DNA from: Acinetobacter sp. SAAs474 | Lineage (GTDB): Bacteria; Pseudomonadota; Gammaproteobacteria; Pseudomonadales; Moraxellaceae | Direction: 5' to 3' | Length of the DNA stretch: 64,000 bases | Assembly: GCF_032823475.1 (NCBI RefSeq) | Contig: NZ_CP127915.1 | Coordinates: 1,798,001-1,862,000 of the forward strand | Shown: one piece after another, positions 18,232-29,747 of the stretch | Layout of the letters: every line of letters begins with the position of its first letter | How positions within the stretch are numbered: position 1 is the stretch's first letter | Made by a program: the position numbers and the translations under genes | The notes under the pieces: model-generated | The model's database searches: none | What the model was told of the DNA's origin: nothing | Seen by the model: only the letters and a program-made list of their open reading frames with translations

Positions 18232-19191
18232 ATGACAGAAAGTTATCATATGTTTCCCGCTGTCGTCACAAAAGTGGAACAGCTGACACCATTGATTAAA
18301 CGCTTTACTTTTAAACGTCAGGATGGTGAAAATTTTCCAGCATTTACAGGAGGCAGTCATATCATTGTTAAAATGAATGATAAATTGTCGAATGCTTATT
18401 CACTGATGAGTAATGCCAAAGATTTATCCAGCTATCAAGTCTGTGTGCGTAAAGATGTCGAGGGTAAAGGTGGTTCTGTTTTTATGCATGAACAGTGCAT
18501 AGAAGGTTTTAAACTGGAGATATCATCTCCTAAAAATCTATTTGAATTGGCAGCTACGGGTGAAAAACATCTTTTAATTGCAGGCGGCATTGGTATTACG
18601 CCATTTTTGCCGCAAATGGATGAGTTAGCAGAACGAGGTGTATGTTATGAATTACATTATGCCTATCGCTCTGCTGAACATGCTGCATTATGGGATGATT
18701 TAACACAAAGTCGTCATGCTGAATGTGTGATAAACCATATTGATAGTGAAGGTGATCAGCTAGATTTAAATCAATTAATTGCCGATCAGCCATCAGGTAC
18801 GCATGTTTATGTCTGTGGGCCAAAACCGATGATTGATGCTGTGATTGATACTTGCCATCGGTATCAACTGCGCGATGAGTACATTCATTGGGAGCAGTTC
18901 GCGTCTAATGCACCTCAGCAAGGTGAGTCTTTTACGGTCATTTTAGCCAAAACCAATCAGCGTATTGAGGTTATGGCAGATCAAACCATTTTACAAGCAA
19001 TTGAATCTCTTCATATTGATGTCGAATGTTTATGTCGTGAAGGGGTATGTGGTACCTGTGAAACAGCAATTTTACAAGGTGAAGCAGAACATTTTGATCA
19101 GTATTTGGATGATGATGAAAAAGCAGCACAGCAAAGTATGATGATTTGTGTTTCTCGTGCTAAAGGTAAAGAAATTACCTTGGATCTTTAA
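18232..19191 (+). CDS. cntB: Carnitine monooxygenase, reductase subunit CntB
   Basis: CntB passes electrons from NAD(P)H through FMN to a plant-type [2Fe-2S] cluster and on to CntA. The 319-residue protein has an FMN-binding barrel (about residues 1-100), a nucleotide domain beginning HLLIAGGIGITPFLPQM and closing VYVCGPKPMIDAV, and a C-terminal ferredoxin domain with CLCREGVCGTCETAI plus a last Cys in MMICVS. The length and domain order are those of phthalate-dioxygenase-reductase-type enzymes. It is the last gene of the locus and is followed by an intrinsic terminator. Confidence 0.92.
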   Translation: MTESYHMFPAVVTKVEQLTPLIKRFTFKRQDGENFPAFTGGSHIIVKMNDKLSNAYSLMSNAKDLSSYQVCVRKDVEGKGGSVFMHEQCIEGFKLEISSPKNLFELAATGEKHLLIAGGIGITPFLPQMDELAERGVCYELHYAYRSAEHAALWDDLTQSRHAECVINHIDSEGDQLDLNQLIADQPSGTHVYVCGPKPMIDAVIDTCHRYQLRDEYIHWEQFASNAPQQGESFTVILAKTNQRIEVMADQTILQAIESLHIDVECLCREGVCGTCETAILQGEAEHFDQYLDDDEKAAQQSMMICVSRAKGKEITLDL

Positions 19192-19268
19192 GGGGCTTGA
19201 TTTGGTTGTCATCTCCTGATATTGACGCTAAAAGATGATCATCATCACATGGTATTTTGGATAGGGAT

Positions 19269-19295
19269 AAGGATTCAGGGATGAATCCTTTTTTT
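19269..19295 (+). terminator. Intrinsic terminator after cntB
   Basis: AAGGATTC (19269-19276) pairs with GAATCCTT (19283-19290), followed by a run of T. It ends the carnitine operon. Confidence 0.8.
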
Positions 19296-19421
19296 GTATT
19301 TACTCATCCAGATTGAAGTGTGATGATGTCATAGACCAAAATAGCAATCGACTATGCTTTGAATCATCAAGGTGCTATAGCAGTACCTTGAGTGATGATC
19401 AGAGCTGAATACAAAAAGCGA

Positions 19422-20834
19422 CTATGATTTTTTATGATAAAGTAAATAATAACTGAGATAACAGCCGACGATAAAAATCATACAGGCAATAAATCCTGGT
19501 CGCATTTCACTATCAAAGACCATACTGATACAGGTAATAAAACAGAAAATAAAGCCTAGAATTGGTACGAGTGGAAACAGTGGTGCAGCAAAACCTAATT
19601 CTTCTTTGCTATGGCCTTGTTTATACCATTGACGTCGGAAATTGAACTGACTTAAACAAATACTCATCCAGACAATCACCATCGTAAACGCAGCAACCCC
19701 TAATAGGTTTTTAAAGATAGTTTCAGGGGCAAATTGTTCTGATAGTAGTCCAGGTAGTGCACCAAACATGGTGACAATCACCGCAATATAGGGAATACCG
19801 CGTTTGTTGAGTTTAGCAAAAACTTGTGGTAACTGTTTTTTATATGATAATGACCACATCATACGTGATGCTGCAAATAAACCTGAATTGGCTGCTGATA
19901 ACAATGCTGTAATAATCACAAAGCGAATAATATCTTCTGCATAAGGTATACCAATTTGATTAAATACTGTGACAAAAGGACTATTACTGACGCCTTCAGC
20001 ATTTAACCCAGCCAATTGATGGGGCAGAAGTGCACTGATGACAATAATGGTCCCAACAAAAAAGATCAGTAAACGCCAAATTGATGTATTAATTGCCTTG
20101 GGTACGTTTTTGGCTGGATCTTGGGTTTCACCTGCAGCTACACCGATTAATTCCGTGCCAGAAAATGCAAAATTAACAATTAGCATGGTTGCGAAAATTG
20201 GAAACAGGCCTTCTGGAAACATGCCTTGAGCCGTGAGGTTACTGAATAAAGGCGCTGACTCATAACCTTGATAAGAGATTAAGCCAACAATTGCCATTAA
20301 ACCTAAAATAATAAAGGCAATCACGGTAATGACTTTAATTAATGCCAGCCAAAATTCTGATTCGGCAAACCAGCGTGTGGAACTCATATTCATGCTTAAT
20401 ACAAAAATGGCAAAAATGATGGTCCATAGCCACACTGAAACTTGTGGAAACCATTCTTGCATTAGTAGTGCAGCAGCGGTGAATTCTGTACCTAAGGTAG
20501 CAGACCATGTCAGCCAGTATAACCACGTCATGGTATAGCCGGTGCCTGGACCAATGTATTTAGTTGCATAAGCACCAAAAGAACCTGATTCAGGCATATG
20601 AACAGCGAGTTCGCCTAAACAGAGCATCACCATATATGCGATAAGACCACCTAAAAAATAGGAGATAATCGCACCTACTGGTCCCGTATGTGCAATGACT
20701 TCACCCGACCCTAAAAATAGACCAGTACCAATTGCGCCGCCTAGCGAAATCATGACCAGATGTCGAGTACTCATCGCGCGTTTTAATGGCGCAGAATTGC
20801 TCTGATGCGAAGCATCATTGGGAGATGAGTGCAT
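19422..20834 (-). CDS. Amino acid permease (AAT/APC family)
   Basis: This 470-residue inner-membrane transporter of the amino acid-polyamine-organocation superfamily has twelve predicted membrane segments. The start RHLVMISLGGAIGTGLFLGSG is the family's TM1 signature with the GTG substrate motif, and SYFLGGLIAYMVMLCLGELA follows. FSGTELIGVAAGETQDPAKNVPKAI is the TM6 region. The substrate cannot be read; relatives carry Lys, Pro, GABA or aromatic amino acids. It is convergent with the carnitine operon and has no operon partner. Confidence 0.82.
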   Translation of the reverse strand: MHSSPNDASHQSNSAPLKRAMSTRHLVMISLGGAIGTGLFLGSGEVIAHTGPVGAIISYFLGGLIAYMVMLCLGELAVHMPESGSFGAYATKYIGPGTGYTMTWLYWLTWSATLGTEFTAAALLMQEWFPQVSVWLWTIIFAIFVLSMNMSSTRWFAESEFWLALIKVITVIAFIILGLMAIVGLISYQGYESAPLFSNLTAQGMFPEGLFPIFATMLIVNFAFSGTELIGVAAGETQDPAKNVPKAINTSIWRLLIFFVGTIIVISALLPHQLAGLNAEGVSNSPFVTVFNQIGIPYAEDIIRFVIITALLSAANSGLFAASRMMWSLSYKKQLPQVFAKLNKRGIPYIAVIVTMFGALPGLLSEQFAPETIFKNLLGVAAFTMVIVWMSICLSQFNFRRQWYKQGHSKEELGFAAPLFPLVPILGFIFCFITCISMVFDSEMRPGFIACMIFIVGCYLSYYLLYHKKS

Positions 20835-20946
20835 GAATATCAGAAATAAAAAAATGAATGAAGGGCGTTATTTTAGAGAAAATATATATTTGTGCAATGG
20901 AAGAATTGCTAATAATTGAACATCTCTTTATTTATAAGAGCTGAAT

Positions 20947-21022
20947 TGGCGTCCCTACGGGGATTCGAACCCCGGTTACCGCCGTGAAAGGGCGATGTCC
21001 TAGGCCTCTAGACGATAGGGAC
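20947..21022 (-). tRNA. tRNA-Glu (UUC), copy 1
   Basis: The reverse strand folds as a 76-base tRNA beginning GTCCCTATCGTCTAGAGGCC, with anticodon TTC in CCCTTTCACGG, a T-arm GGGGTTCGAATCCCC and encoded CCA. It is identical to the copy at 23916. Confidence 0.95.
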
Positions 21023-21144
21023 GTTGTGAGGTGGTGCGTATATTAGGGGGTTTGCATCGGCTTGTCAATTTGCTGGTGCATAATTTTATGCTGTTTGCTT
21101 AAATAATGCATAAGATATTAAAAAGAGCGCGAATGCGCTCGTGA

Positions 21145-23664
21145 CTAAAATTTAAAACTCATATCTGCGATAAATTGACGGCCAATTTCAGATTTAAAAT
21201 AAAAATCACTATCTAAATAAACATTGTGGCGATTGGTCACATTATTGACCGTCAATCCAAAAATACCGATGACATTTTTAACAAGAGGCTGGGTATAGGT
21301 GATGCGCATGTCCCAGCGAAATACACTTGGAACACGAATATCATTGTAGGCATAAATAATCGGCAGTCCTTGATGGCTAATTTGGTCTTTCGCCGCAATA
21401 GTGCTTTTACCAATACCATCATAATCAGGTTTATAAATCAGGAAATTACTAATATTTAACCCGGGTAGATCATTCGGTGTAAAGTCCCAACTTAAACGTG
21501 CAGATAATGGTGTATTAAAATCGCTGGCTGGAATATCACTTGGATCGGTAATATTGCCATTATATAAAACGGCATTAAATTCTTTTAACTCTGTTTCATC
21601 TGCATTGTTATAGTCACGTTGAGTATTTGTATAATTCACCGCAATATTAAAGCGATGCTGTGCAGCCAGTATCTCAATTGGTCTCATATTATTAAAATTA
21701 AGCGTAATGTTTTTAGATTGATATTGTTTGCTATTGGTATAAATACGCGTCCATAGATCACTTGGATCTGGCCGTACTAAATAATATTGATCTTTATAAT
21801 CACGATGGATATATTTCAGTTGATAGGCCCAATTATTGAGTTCACCACTGATTCCGACTAACCATTCATCTGCATAAGGAAGGCTTAAATCACTACGTTT
21901 GACATTAATGGAGGATGATTTTTTAGCATTTCCCCATGCCGAATCAATATTATTTCGTGTATAGGTTGTTTTTAAATCGCCAATACCATCTTGTAAATCA
22001 AAAGAATATAAATAGCGATCATAATAACGATTCCAACCGGCTGTTAAAATAAAGTTTCGATTTGAAAAAGGCATATAATTTAATGCAGTTCGAGGTGCCA
22101 AGTTGGTCTTTTTACTAATGCTGTCATAATCTGTACGTAAGCCAAGCACGGCTTCAAATGTTTCTTTCCAGCGAATACGATCTTCTGCAAATGCGTACCA
22201 TGTATCTTGTTGAGTATCAATGTTACCTGCAGAAAATATCACTTTGGTTGTGCTGTATTGGCCATTGCTATTTTTACTGGGTACATAACTAGCATCACAG
22301 GCATCGGCGATACTGCCATCAGATCGAATACAATCTGTACCAAACTTATTGGCTTTGAAATATTGTGTAAAATCCTCTGGTCGTGACCAATTTGCTTCAA
22401 CATGTGCAAAACCTGCACCAAAATTAAAGCGATGTGTAGTGTTACCCCATGCGATCGGATTAAATATGGCATTAATATTATAGTCTATGTTTTTCTGTTG
22501 GGTATAAATGGTACCTGAAGTGCCTTCTGTTGATGCATTACTACTTACCCAGTTTTTAGCATCAGAATAGTTCCAGCTATATTGTTCAGTCGATGTGCTT
22601 TGACGTTGATTTTGTTTTTCTTGATAGCTTAAATTTTGTTTTAAACTAAAGGTATTAAATTTTTTATCAATATTTAAATTAAAAGAATGACTATCTGAGT
22701 TTTGCTGAATACCATCTGTTAATACATTGGAAAGAAATGCTAATTTTTTATCTTCAAAATATTGATAAGCAAATTTGATAGATAAATCATCAGATGGATC
22801 ATAAAATAATTCAATAATTGCATTATCGGCTTGTCGGGTTTCATTATACGGCCGTGCATCTAATAGTGTAGAGACACCATCAATCGTTGATTTTCGTTGG
22901 GTAAAACCAAGATTAATACCGAAATTTTCAGTTAATCTTCCATAATTTAAGATACTGAAACCTTGTTTATGATAATTTTTTTGTGCTTCTTTTTGTGTTG
23001 GATCCGTAAACGTTTCCTCCTCGGCCAAATCAATATAGTTAAAACGATTCCAAGATGAATGGGTATAGTCGTAGCTGAGCGTACCATGAATCTTGCCTAC
23101 AGCAGTTTTGGGTGCACATGTTTTTGCGCTAATAACACCCCCGGTAAACTGCCCATATTGTGCGCTGACATTGCTATCTAAAACTTCTAGGCTACATAAT
23201 AAATCGGTATTGATAGTGACTGCTTGTGAACTACCTGCTAATTCATTGATGCTATTTGATGAGGTATTATTGGCATAAGGGTTAATATCATTATTAATAC
23301 TCATACCATTGATTAAAAAACTATTATTATAGGGAAGGGCACCATGAATTGATAAATCTAAAGCGGTAATTTCTCCTTGATTCTGTGCTGCATTGGCATT
23401 ATTAGAAAATTGAATATTAGGATTAATTTTTAAAAATTCACTTATGGTTTTTTGGCTATTGGGTGTTTTGGTTAAATCTTCAGTTGTATAAATGGTTTTA
23501 CCAATTTCATTATTTTCTTCTGCGATCAGTTGAATTGGTATTAATGGAATAACAGGCGTTTCGATTGCTTTTGACTGTTGCACTTCTGAGTGAGCATAAA
23601 GAGATGTGCTTAAAACAGATAAAATTGCATAATTTAGCGTGGTTGGCAACAGTTTCATAAACAT
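21145..23664 (-). CDS. TonB-dependent outer-membrane receptor, Fur-regulated
   Basis: This 839-residue protein has a signal peptide (MKLLPTTLNYAILSVLSTSLYA), a plug domain (about residues 55-185, with ALDLSIHGALPYNNSFLINGM and SAQYGQFTGGVISA) and a 22-strand barrel ending in the C-terminal Phe of FIADMSFKF. No N-terminal signalling domain is evident. Two Fur-box-like sites lie directly upstream, so it probably imports a ferric siderophore or another iron source. It stands alone between two identical tRNA-Glu genes. The ligand is unknown. ATG 23658 is an alternative start. Confidence 0.85.
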   Translation of the reverse strand: MFMKLLPTTLNYAILSVLSTSLYAHSEVQQSKAIETPVIPLIPIQLIAEENNEIGKTIYTTEDLTKTPNSQKTISEFLKINPNIQFSNNANAAQNQGEITALDLSIHGALPYNNSFLINGMSINNDINPYANNTSSNSINELAGSSQAVTINTDLLCSLEVLDSNVSAQYGQFTGGVISAKTCAPKTAVGKIHGTLSYDYTHSSWNRFNYIDLAEEETFTDPTQKEAQKNYHKQGFSILNYGRLTENFGINLGFTQRKSTIDGVSTLLDARPYNETRQADNAIIELFYDPSDDLSIKFAYQYFEDKKLAFLSNVLTDGIQQNSDSHSFNLNIDKKFNTFSLKQNLSYQEKQNQRQSTSTEQYSWNYSDAKNWVSSNASTEGTSGTIYTQQKNIDYNINAIFNPIAWGNTTHRFNFGAGFAHVEANWSRPEDFTQYFKANKFGTDCIRSDGSIADACDASYVPSKNSNGQYSTTKVIFSAGNIDTQQDTWYAFAEDRIRWKETFEAVLGLRTDYDSISKKTNLAPRTALNYMPFSNRNFILTAGWNRYYDRYLYSFDLQDGIGDLKTTYTRNNIDSAWGNAKKSSSINVKRSDLSLPYADEWLVGISGELNNWAYQLKYIHRDYKDQYYLVRPDPSDLWTRIYTNSKQYQSKNITLNFNNMRPIEILAAQHRFNIAVNYTNTQRDYNNADETELKEFNAVLYNGNITDPSDIPASDFNTPLSARLSWDFTPNDLPGLNISNFLIYKPDYDGIGKSTIAAKDQISHQGLPIIYAYNDIRVPSVFRWDMRITYTQPLVKNVIGIFGLTVNNVTNRHNVYLDSDFYFKSEIGRQFIADMSFKF

Positions 23665-23683
23665 ATTGAATACAAATAAAAAC

Positions 23684-23702
23684 GATAGTGATTATCATTT
23701 AA
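23684..23702. promoter_or_regulatory. Fur box 1 upstream of the TonB receptor
   Basis: GATAGTGATTATCATTTAA matches the 19-base Fur consensus at 14 positions, and it lies 20 bases before the receptor start on the reverse strand. Confidence 0.7.
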
Positions 23703-23721
23703 AATAAGTTGATATTCAATA

Positions 23722-23740
23722 GAAATGAGAATTATTTTCA
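23722..23740. promoter_or_regulatory. Fur box 2 upstream of the TonB receptor
   Basis: The ATGAGAATTATTTTCA core is a second Fur-like site, 38 bases upstream of the first. The pair indicates iron repression of the receptor gene. Confidence 0.6.
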
Positions 23741-23915
23741 ATATTTAATTTATATCAGCTAATAAGAACAATTGAGATAATTTAGAAGATAAATTGTTGA
23801 TTTAATGGGGGTGATGATCAATTATCATCTTAGAGTAATGCGCTATATAAATACTGAGTTCAGCATTTTATGTGAACCAATAAATATTAATGATCAGCAG
23901 GAAGCTGTAACAATA

Positions 23916-23991
23916 TGGCGTCCCTACGGGGATTCGAACCCCGGTTACCGCCGTGAAAGGGCGATGTCCTAGGCCTCTAGACGATAGGGAC
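23916..23991 (-). tRNA. tRNA-Glu (UUC), copy 2
   Basis: This 76-base gene is identical over its whole length, including CCA, to the copy at 20947, and has the same orientation. The flanks differ immediately outside the gene. It lies just downstream of rnt, whose product trims tRNA 3' ends. Confidence 0.95.
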
Positions 23992-24011
23992 ATAAAGAGG
24001 AAGACGGTATC

Positions 24012-24671
24012 TTAAGGATCCGCCTTCAAGGTGTCAAGTAAATTAGGTGCAAGTTTGTTTAAAATATAGCAAAACAGTTCGGCTGTTTTTTGAGTATCAT
24101 ATAAAGCAGAATGTGCTTCTTTTCCATCAAATTCAATACCTGCTTGAATACAAGATTTTGCTAATACTGTTTGACCAAACATCACTGCACTTAAAGTCAC
24201 GGTATCAAATACCGAAAAACTATGAAATGGATTTTGATTTTTAGTTCCTGTACGGGCAATTGCTGCTTGTACAAATCCTAAATCAAAATGTGCATTGTGT
24301 CCGACCAGTACGGCATGAGTACAATTTTGTTCTCTGCGTACTGTATTGATGGCCTTGAAAATGCGCTTTAAAGCAGATTTTTCATCTTCAGCCATAGCAA
24401 CCCGTAGTGGATTAAATGGATCAATACCAATAAAATCTAAGGATCTACGGTCTAAATTGGCCCCTTCAAATGGGTTGATATGTGCATGATAGGCATCCCC
24501 AGGAACGAACTCGCCTGTCTGGTTATACACAATTGGAATCGCTGCAATTTCTAGTAATGCATCAGTCTGTGAGTTGAAACCTGCTGTTTCGACATCGACA
24601 ACAACAGGTAGAAATCCACGAAAACGCTGACCAATGATTGGTAGAGTTTCGTCTGTCACAATTTTCTCCAT
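24012..24671 (-). CDS. rnt: Ribonuclease T
   Basis: RNase T is a DEDDh 3'-5' exonuclease that matures the 3' ends of tRNA and 5S/23S rRNA. The 219-residue length is usual. The exonuclease motifs are [33 protein letters not shown] and [14 protein letters not shown], which supply the Asp/Glu/His ligands. The start overlaps the end of pyrC by 16 bases, so the two are translated from one message, and tRNA-Glu lies just downstream. Confidence 0.94.
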   Translation of the reverse strand: MEKIVTDETLPIIGQRFRGFLPVVVDVETAGFNSQTDALLEIAAIPIVYNQTGEFVPGDAYHAHINPFEGANLDRRSLDFIGIDPFNPLRVAMAEDEKSALKRIFKAINTVRREQNCTHAVLVGHNAHFDLGFVQAAIARTGTKNQNPFHSFSVFDTVTLSAVMFGQTVLAKSCIQAGIEFDGKEAHSALYDTQKTAELFCYILNKLAPNLLDTLKADP

Positions 24672-25690
24672 TGGATTGTTTTACCCGCATATAACGGGAT
24701 AATATTTTCGCCCGCTAAATAATCTAAACTTTCAGGAATAACCTGATCTTCTTTGACCAAAGTGATGGTCTTTGTATTACGTGGCAAGCCATAAAAATCA
24801 GCACCAAAATGACTTGCAAAACCTTCTAGACGATCGATTTTACCAACTTGATCAAAAGCTTGAGCATAAAGTTCAATTGCGGTTACTGCACTATAACAAC
24901 CTGCACAACCACAAGCATTTTCTTTGGCATTTTGTGCGTGTGGTGCACTATCTGTGCCTAAGAAAAACTTAGGATTACCACTGGTGGAAACCTCAAGCAA
25001 TGTTTGCTGATGCATTTGACGTTTTAGAATCGGCAGACAATAAAAATGTGGTTTTATCCCACCCACTAACATGTCATTACGATTAAATAATAAATGTTGT
25101 GGTGTAATGGTCGCGGCCACATTTCTGTCCTGTTCTAAGACAAAGTGTGCTGCTTCACTGGTTGTAATATGTTCAAGAACAATTTTTAATTTAGGAAACT
25201 GTCTTAATAATGGCGTAAGAATTTCATCTAAGAAGCGTTTTTCACGATCAAAGATATCGACATGATGATGAGTAACTTCACCATGAAGCAATAATGGAAC
25301 CTGATGCTCTTCTAATTGTTCAATGACTGCATAGACTTTACGGATGTCACTTACACCATTTTCAGAGTTGGTGGTTGCGCCTGCAGGATAGAGCTTAATC
25401 GCATTGACATGTTCTGAAGCTTTAATCTTTTTGACTTCATCAGGTGAAGTGTGATCTGTAAAGTATAAAACCATACGTGGATCAAAGTGAAGATCAGCAG
25501 GAACATGTGCTAAAATACGTTCGCGATAAGCTTCAGCTTCGGCAACGGTTTTAACAGGAGGAACTAAATTTGGCATACAGATTGCACGAGCAAATTGTCG
25601 AGCCAAATCTGGAACAGTTCTTTGTAGCGCTAGGCCATCACGCAAATGTGCATGCCAATCATCTGGCTGAAGGATAGTAATCGTATTCAA
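24656..25690 (-). CDS. pyrC: Dihydroorotase PyrC (type II)
   Basis: This 344-residue zinc amidohydrolase closes carbamoyl-aspartate to dihydroorotate in pyrimidine synthesis. Metal and substrate residues are visible: [10 protein letters not shown] near the N-terminus, the carboxylated Lys in [32 protein letters not shown] and [15 protein letters not shown]. The length is that of the E. coli-type enzyme. It lies upstream of and overlaps rnt. Confidence 0.95.
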   Translation of the reverse strand: MNTITILQPDDWHAHLRDGLALQRTVPDLARQFARAICMPNLVPPVKTVAEAEAYRERILAHVPADLHFDPRMVLYFTDHTSPDEVKKIKASEHVNAIKLYPAGATTNSENGVSDIRKVYAVIEQLEEHQVPLLLHGEVTHHHVDIFDREKRFLDEILTPLLRQFPKLKIVLEHITTSEAAHFVLEQDRNVAATITPQHLLFNRNDMLVGGIKPHFYCLPILKRQMHQQTLLEVSTSGNPKFFLGTDSAPHAQNAKENACGCAGCYSAVTAIELYAQAFDQVGKIDRLEGFASHFGADFYGLPRNTKTITLVKEDQVIPESLDYLAGENIIPLYAGKTIQWRKL

Positions 25691-26051
25691 AGCAGTTCAT
25701 ACAAATGCAAATAATATGAATGATAATCCAAATATCTAGAAAAAGATAATCGCAAATCATAAAAAAATAACCATAAAATAGGACATTAAGCAGTAAATTT
25801 TTTTTTATGAGATCGGATCAACTAAAAAAATTAAAAAAGTTAAAAAGTATTCAAAAATTTGTCTATTAATAACTAAAAAATATCACAATATTGAGCAGAT
25901 CATATCTAGGGTAAATGATGTGTTGTATTTGATTGATAATGATCAATTACACCGATTTTATTTCAGTCGATGCGCTCAGGTGTGGTTATACCTTAAATCT
26001 TATCCATAATTAATGGTATCGATGATAGGCTGATTTTATGATGGTATGGCT
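25691..26051. other. A/T-rich gap between pyrC and argG
   Basis: These 361 bases contain no plausible gene, RNA or repeat that I can support. There are A- and T-runs and a short duplicated motif around 25824-25850, but nothing with clear structure. Confidence 0.5.
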
Positions 26052-26083
26052 ATAAAAATGCCAGTCAAAAACAATGACTGGCA
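26052..26083 (-). terminator. Intrinsic terminator after argG
   Basis: On the reverse strand, ATGCCAGTC pairs with GACTGGCAT around an 8-base loop and is followed by TTTTTATA. It ends the argG transcript. Confidence 0.85.
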
Positions 26084-26130
26084 TGATATTTGTCGATGCT
26101 AATCAAGCAGCACGACAGATGAATATACGC

Positions 26131-27582
<1,452 letters not shown>

Positions 27583-27752
27583 TCATGATCCTGTTGCAGC
27601 ATAAACGATAGGTTAATTCGAAAAATCACTAAAAATACGATGCTAAATTTTGCAGCAATATGGTGTGCGACATGTTTAAAAGTTTTGTTACAGCGTGATG
27701 GTAGTGAGCAAAAAATCGATTTATGCAGCATGATATTTTTTGATAATTGTAT

Positions 27753-27767
27753 ATTGGTCTGATCAAT
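27753..27767. promoter_or_regulatory. LldR-like operator, distal
   Basis: ATTGGTCTGATCAAT is a near palindrome with one mismatch to the FadR/LldR-type core TNGTNNNACNA. It lies about 290 bases upstream of lldP, far enough for a DNA-looping site. Confidence 0.45.
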
Positions 27768-27891
27768 TTAAGGGTAAATGATTTTTTACTAATACTAAAG
27801 TCTAACATTTATTTTTGATTCGATGTTTATTGTTTAAAAAATATAAAAAACAAGAGGATATATTAATTGTATGGCTTTTAAAATGGGTTAT

Positions 27892-27906
27892 ATTGGTCGT
27901 ACCGAT
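27892..27906. promoter_or_regulatory. LldR-like operator, middle
   Basis: ATTGGTCGTACCGAT matches the LldR-type dyad with one change in the right arm. It lies about 155 bases before lldP. Confidence 0.5.
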
Positions 27907-27995
27907 TAAAATAAATTAAATTGTGTATTGCAGTTTTTTACTGCTGAAAATATCATTTTCGGCTAAATAACCGCGTATTTTTTATTTAAATCCTT

Positions 27996-28010
27996 ATTGG
28001 TATGACCAAT
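27996..28010. promoter_or_regulatory. LldR-like operator, proximal
   Basis: ATTGGTATGACCAAT is a perfect six-base-arm palindrome that matches TNGTNNNACNA. It is 50 bases before the lldP start. With the two upstream sites it suggests repression by LldR, relieved by lactate. Confidence 0.7.
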
Positions 28011-28060
28011 TTGGGGGTAAATATCTAAACTTATGAGCAAGGCATTTCAAGGAGATGACA

Positions 28061-29725
28061 ATGCTGCAAAATTGGCAACAGAACTATGATCCACTGGGTA
28101 ATATTTGGTTTTCCAGTATTATTGCATTGATTCCGATTGTATTTTTTTTCTTGGCGTTGGCTGTATTTCGTTTAAAAGGTAGTGTAGCAGGTACGATCAC
28201 TGTACTGTTGGCTTTGGCTGTATCATTATTTTTCTATGATATGCCTGTATTAATGGCATTCGCAGCATTGGTTTATGGTTTTTTATATGGTTTATGGCCA
28301 ATTGCTTGGATTATTCTAGGGGCTGTTTTTCTTTATAAGATTTCAGTTAAGACCGGACAATTTAATATTATTCGTGCTTCGATTTTATCGATCACAGAAG
28401 ATCAGCGTTTACAAATGCTTTTGGTTGGCTTTGCATTTGGTACTTTTTTAGAAGGTGCTGCTGGTTTTGGTGCACCCGTTGCAATTACGGCCGCTTTACT
28501 GGTCGGCTTAGGTTTTAAGCCGTTATATGCAGCAGGCTTATGTCTGATTGTCAATACTGCACCTGTCGCATTTGGTGCAATGGGAATTCCAATTATTGTT
28601 GCGGGACAGGTTTCTGGTGTTGATACCTTTGAAATTAGTCAGATGGTTGGTCGTCAACTACCGATTATGGTCCCGATTGTACTGTTTTGGATTATGGCGA
28701 TTATGGATGGCTGGAGAGGTGTAAAAGAAACTTGGCCAGCAGTTGTTGTCGGGGGCGGGGCTTTTGCCTTAGCACAGTATCTTACCGCAAACTTTGTTGG
28801 ACCTGAACTGCCAGATATTACCGCAGCCATTGCATCTCTAGTTGCTTTAACTGTTTTATTCCGTTTTTGGCAACCCAAACATATTTTCCGTTTTGATCAT
28901 CAAGATCACCAGAGCAACACGCATGTTACTGTAGATACTTCAATAAAATATAGCTTGGCACAAATCGCAAAAGCATGGTCTCCATTTGCAGTTTTAACTA
29001 TTATGGTCACCATTTGGAGTGTGAAACCTTTTAAAGATTTATTTGTTAAAGGTGGAGCGTTACAAGATTGGGTAGTGGCGATTCAGGTACCTTATTTACA
29101 TCAATTGGTACAAAAAATGCCACCTGTTGTGGCCAATATTCAAGACTATGATGCTGTATTTAAATTTGATTGGTTTTCAGCGACAGGAACGGCCATCATG
29201 TTTGCGGCAATCATCAGTATTACCTATTTAAAATTAAAACCGAAACAAGCATTGCAAACCTTTGCTGAAACCGTCAATGAACTAAAAACACCAATTTATT
29301 CAATTGGTATGGTATTGGCATTCGCTTTTATTGCCAATTATTCAGGTATGTCGGCAACTTTGGCATTAGCTTTGTCACATACTGGTCACGCATTTACATT
29401 CTTCTCACCATTTTTAGGTTGGGTCGGTGTGTTTTTAACGGGTTCGGACACTTCAGCCAATGCGCTGTTTTCTGCACTGCAAGCAACGACTGCTCAGCAA
29501 ATTGGTGTACCAGAAGTCTTATTAGTCGCAGCCAATACCAGTGGTGGCGTTACAGGTAAAATGATTTCACCACAGTCAATTGCAATCGCCTGCGCTGCTG
29601 TAGGTTTGGTTGGTAAGGAAGCTGATTTATTTCGCTTTACGGTAAAGCACAGTATTATTTTTACCATGATGATCGGTATCATCATTACTTTACAAGCTTA
29701 TGTGTTCCCATGGATGATTCCATAA
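28061..29725 (+). CDS. lldP: L-lactate permease
   Basis: LldP imports lactate with protons across the inner membrane. The 554-residue protein has about twelve or more hydrophobic segments. The family block [20 protein letters not shown] and the later [19 protein letters not shown] are clear. ATG 28061 is chosen over 28055 because AAGGAG at 28049-28054 then has six-base spacing. It heads lldP-lldR-lldD behind three LldR-like operators. Confidence 0.94.
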   Translation: MLQNWQQNYDPLGNIWFSSIIALIPIVFFFLALAVFRLKGSVAGTITVLLALAVSLFFYDMPVLMAFAALVYGFLYGLWPIAWIILGAVFLYKISVKTGQFNIIRASILSITEDQRLQMLLVGFAFGTFLEGAAGFGAPVAITAALLVGLGFKPLYAAGLCLIVNTAPVAFGAMGIPIIVAGQVSGVDTFEISQMVGRQLPIMVPIVLFWIMAIMDGWRGVKETWPAVVVGGGAFALAQYLTANFVGPELPDITAAIASLVALTVLFRFWQPKHIFRFDHQDHQSNTHVTVDTSIKYSLAQIAKAWSPFAVLTIMVTIWSVKPFKDLFVKGGALQDWVVAIQVPYLHQLVQKMPPVVANIQDYDAVFKFDWFSATGTAIMFAAIISITYLKLKPKQALQTFAETVNELKTPIYSIGMVLAFAFIANYSGMSATLALALSHTGHAFTFFSPFLGWVGVFLTGSDTSANALFSALQATTAQQIGVPEVLLVAANTSGGVTGKMISPQSIAIACAAVGLVGKEADLFRFTVKHSIIFTMMIGIIITLQAYVFPWMIP

Positions 29726-29747
29726 CACAATTAAAGGACCGTATGAA

